This document shows positions 33,189 through 34,986 of a stretch of DNA of 34,986 nt, in pieces. The stretch is from positions 1 to 34,986 of the forward strand of contig NZ_JAKILG010000048.1 in the NCBI RefSeq assembly GCF_023283765.1, read 5' to 3'. A model generated the notes under the pieces. It did no database searches. It had not been told where the DNA came from and saw only the letters and a list, made by a program, of their open reading frames with translations. Within the stretch, counting starts at the first letter, position 1. Each line of letters opens with the position of its first letter. The position numbers and the translations under genes are program-made. This DNA is from Shewanella profunda (GTDB taxonomy: Bacteria > Pseudomonadota > Gammaproteobacteria > Enterobacterales > Shewanellaceae).

Positions 33189-34490
33189 ATGCCTTCAGTT
33201 CGAAAGCTCAATGTTGCATTTACAGCTTCTCATGCAACTACAGCAATAAAACTTCCTGCCCTTTTCACTGAAAATGGCTTACTCATTTCTCATTTAAGAT
33301 TTCTCTTCTCAAAACGAAATAAATCCCAATCTTGGATTGAACGGAATACGTTTGCAATTCAGCTACTTTTGAAGTTCATAGATGCACATCAACATTCAGA
33401 CATGTCTGCAACTGAGTTGCTCCAATCTTTCGTTGATGCCCTAAACTTTGGAACTTTAGACAATGAACAAATTGATGAATTAAACCTTTACTGGTTCCCT
33501 CGAAGAGTTGCTGATGTGAATACTCTGCTAAGTCATATCAACTTGTATTGCGATTACATTGATGGAATTTATGGGCACGAATTACCCAACTTAAATCCCC
33601 TGAGGCGGTCAACTAAGGCAGAAGAAAGAATCCGATGGTGTGCCTACTACAAACGTCAATCGAACTGCTTTTTAAACCACTTAAATCACCCATCGCCAAA
33701 CAAATTTGCAATGAGTCGTAGAGTGCAAGCGCCAAACTCTCATATGCTTTCGATTGAATCCGTGTCCCGCTTTCCAGACGAGCACTTTGAACGATTATTA
33801 CAATACGGATTTACAAAACCTGCAGGAGAATTCGATTTAGGCAGCATACTCATCGTGATGCTTATGCACTATGGTGGCCTAAGACTATCCGAATGCTTCC
33901 ACATCTATACTCATGATGTTGCGATTGATAATAAAACTGGCGCTACGATCATTTCAGTGTTTCATCCAAGCGACGGGGCCAGTCCATTGCCTAATTTTAC
34001 TAACCGTCGCGATTATTTAAATCTACAGTTTCATCTTAAGCCCCGAAATGAATATCAACGCTCACACAGACTTTTTTCGGGCTGGAAAGGAGCACTGCTT
34101 ACTGCTCGTAACCTTTCATTTAATGTCATGATATTTCCCTACACTAAAGCGGTCGAATTTACTGGCCTGCTAAGAGATTATCTATCTGCCAGAGTAAATG
34201 GCGATCACCCTTATCTTTTTACCAACAGCAAAGGACAACCCGAATCCAAAAAAAACTTTATAAAAAAGTATCAAAAATCAATAGAACGTATAGGACTAGA
34301 TTCGGATAAGCATCAGGGAACCAGTCCACACTCTCACAGACACTCGTATGGTTATAGGCTCGCGACCTCGGGGTTCAATCAATTAGAAATTCAAAAAGCA
34401 ATGCACCATAAAAACCCAGAAAGTTGCTTGGTGTATATAAAACCTCAAGACTATGAAATTAGAGAAAAAATCAGGGAGATGAACCTATGA
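33189..34490 (+). CDS. gmtY: Tyrosine recombinase, probable GmtY of a Gamma-Mobile-Trio element
   Basis: Predicted site-specific DNA recombinase of the phage-integrase (tyrosine) family, 433 residues and intact. The N-terminal ~200 residues would be the DNA-binding part. The catalytic domain shows Arg232 (HYGGLRLSE), His381 and Arg384 (HSHRHSYG, the H-x-x-R box), His407 (MHHKNPE) and the nucleophile Tyr416 (CLVYIKP), nine residues after that His. It is longer than XerC/D (about 300). Its stop overlaps the next gene as ATGA. The following gene starts with integrase-repeat units as in VPA1269-type GmtZ proteins, which is why GmtY is proposed rather than a generic island integrase. The recombinase call is secure; the GMT assignment is inference from context and memory of the family. 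Confidence 0.82.
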   Translation: MPSVRKLNVAFTASHATTAIKLPALFTENGLLISHLRFLFSKRNKSQSWIERNTFAIQLLLKFIDAHQHSDMSATELLQSFVDALNFGTLDNEQIDELNLYWFPRRVADVNTLLSHINLYCDYIDGIYGHELPNLNPLRRSTKAEERIRWCAYYKRQSNCFLNHLNHPSPNKFAMSRRVQAPNSHMLSIESVSRFPDEHFERLLQYGFTKPAGEFDLGSILIVMLMHYGGLRLSECFHIYTHDVAIDNKTGATIISVFHPSDGASPLPNFTNRRDYLNLQFHLKPRNEYQRSHRLFSGWKGALLTARNLSFNVMIFPYTKAVEFTGLLRDYLSARVNGDHPYLFTNSKGQPESKKNFIKKYQKSIERIGLDSDKHQGTSPHSHRHSYGYRLATSGFNQLEIQKAMHHKNPESCLVYIKPQDYEIREKIREMNL

Positions 34491-34802
34491 AAAAATGTTT
34501 TTATGCTTCGCTAGCAGAAGCCCAACAGGCTACCCAAGCCCTTGGCATCGCCTCACAGGCAGAATACCAGCAGCGACACCTTGAAAACCCGCGACTGCCC
34601 AGTCGCCCCGAATGTGACCTATTCCGCCAACTGGCAATCCTGGCCCACATTTTTAGGTAAAGAAGAAAAAACATTCCATCCCTCCTTCACAGAAGCTCAG
34701 CTGGTCGCTCAAACGCTAGGCATCACTTCAGAGCCTGAATACCAAAAGCGTTACCACGAAGACCCGCGTCTGCCCCGAAGCCCTGGGAGAAATGTCGAAT
34801 AA
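34487..34802 (+). pseudogene. gmtZ-like integrase-repeat gene, frameshifted and truncated
   Basis: The ATG overlaps the recombinase stop (ATGA). In the first frame it encodes a repeat unit with FYASLAEAQQATQALGI, EYQQRHLENPRLPSRP; after the CCCC run at 34606-34609 the sensible reading moves to the +1 frame and continues VTYSANWQSWPTFLG, then a second unit with FTEAQLVAQTLGITSEPEYQ, KRYHEDPRLPRSPG, ending at a TAA at 34800. One extra C in that run explains the shift. The two units are alike and follow the pattern of the repeats in VPA1269-family (GmtZ) proteins, as I recall them. Full proteins are much longer, so only the 5' end remains. Without the shift about 105 codons would be present. Confidence 0.7.
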
Positions 34803-34810
34803 ACCTGGGA

Positions 34811-34876
34811 ACCATAAAACACAGAAAGTTGTTTGTTGTAATTTCAACCTCAACACTATGAAATTATAGAAAAGCT
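34811..34876 (+). pseudogene. Decayed second copy of the recombinase 3' end
   Basis: About 63 bases match 34405-34468, the end of the recombinase gene covering the catalytic His-Tyr region, at roughly 85% identity with one single-base gap. Shared blocks include ACCATAAAA, CAGAAAGTTG, AACCTCAA and ACTATGAAATTA. The tyrosine codon is lost and the frame is broken, so it is not functional. It ends where the IS66 terminus begins. Confidence 0.75.
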
Positions 34877-34986
34877 GTAAGCGTCCGGGCAACTACACCT
34901 ATCTTTTAAAATTCCATGGTAACAGGCTGTCTATATCCGGTGCTGGTTGGCACAGTTCATTAAGGCAAGCCATGATGTAATCAAAT
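34877..34986 (-). mobile_element. Terminus of an IS66-family insertion sequence (continues beyond the window)
   Basis: The sequence starting GTAAGCGTCC at 34877 matches the characteristic IS66-family terminal inverted repeat (GTAAGCG...), as I know it. Just inside, on the minus strand, is the end of an IS66-like TnpC transposase. The other end, target duplication and tnpA/tnpB are outside the window. Confidence 0.8.
34899..34986 (-). CDS. tnpC: IS66-family transposase TnpC (C-terminal 28 codons only)
   Basis: The minus strand ends in an open frame reading ...DYIMACLNELCQPAPDID, followed by SLLPWNFKR and a TAG at 34899-34901. A terminal LLPWN motif preceded by a 'YIMxCL' helix is the usual end of IS66 DDE transposases. 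The gene extends beyond the right edge. Its stop lies 22 bases inside the IS terminus, as expected. Confidence 0.75.
   Translation of the reverse strand, partial: FDYIMACLNELCQPAPDIDSLLPWNFKR

Larger units (their letters stand above)
33052..34986 (+). mobile_element. One end of a GMT-like mobile island inserted in greB (right part beyond the window)
   Basis: From the greB breakpoint at 33052 the DNA is unrelated to the housekeeping genes before it. It contains a tyrosine recombinase, an overlapping integrase-repeat gene in decay, a decayed copy of the recombinase 3' end and an IS66 terminus. The gene pair and overlap agree with the gmtY-gmtZ order of Gamma-Mobile-Trio islands as I recall it. 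The island's left boundary is placed at the greB break; whether the sequence at 33052-33068 (TTAGTTCCCCTAACAAC) is the element terminus is inferred. No second boundary is visible. Confidence 0.65.

Noticed and set aside
34606..34609. Programmed +1 frameshifting to make a full GmtZ-like protein
   Set aside because: Even with the shift the product ends after about 105 residues, next to other decayed sequence, so simple mutation is the better explanation.
34542..34802. A separate 86-residue gene after the recombinase
   Set aside because: Its first third is out-of-frame translation of repeat unit 1; it makes sense only as the downstream part of the frameshifted gmtZ-like gene.

Overview
The window looks like chromosomal DNA of a Shewanella-type gammaproteobacterium. 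The evidence is protein similarity (CoaA, PlsB, LexA, NfuA, BioH and Mtr all read as close relatives of the enterobacterial proteins), moderate GC content, and gene neighbourhoods I recall from Shewanella: a lexA-sulA pair beside a cox cluster, bioH/comF/nfuA together, and greB next to tex. Genus assignment is an inference; no database search was run.

Layout. (1) 1-1430, minus strand: a tRNA-tuf operon with the same order as E. coli thrU-tyrU-glyT-thrT-tufB, with a strong promoter at its head; tuf runs off the left edge. (2) 1614-4552: coaA (+), converging on a murB-birA pair (-) that overlap by 8 bases. (3) 4808-5974: a secreted RNase T2. (4) 6064-9743, minus: plsB and mtr, joined by a one-base stop/start overlap. 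(5) 10051-11223: lexA-sulA under two LexA boxes, closed by a terminator. (6) 11623-20348: a complete aa3/caa3-type cytochrome c oxidase locus (coxB, coxA, ctaG, coxC, SURF1, a thioredoxin-like unknown, ctaA, ctaB, sco), interrupted by one small opposite-strand membrane gene (DUF2909). It holds the enzyme, its copper delivery (CtaG, Sco), its heme A pathway (CtaB then CtaA) and SURF1. (7) 20349-29939: a polysaccharide deacetylase, a MATE exporter, an S9 peptidase, nfuA, comF, bioH, a Gln-rich unknown and a large LtaS/MdoB-type membrane sulfatase-fold enzyme. (8) 30155-32524: tex.

(9) 32689-34986 is the accessory part and the most interesting. greB is broken: its reading frame matches GreB only from about residue 48, and the match stops abruptly at 33051. 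Immediately beyond lies foreign DNA. It holds an intact tyrosine recombinase with its own promoter; an overlapping second gene that begins with 'integrase repeat' units but is frameshifted and cut short; a decayed second copy of the recombinase's 3' end; and the terminus of an IS66-family insertion sequence that continues past the window. The recombinase plus overlapping repeat-protein pair fits the gmtY-gmtZ pair of Gamma-Mobile-Trio (GMT) islands, which carry antiphage and toxin cargo. If so, this is one end of a GMT-like island that destroyed greB and is itself decaying; its third gene and cargo, if they survive, would lie to the right.
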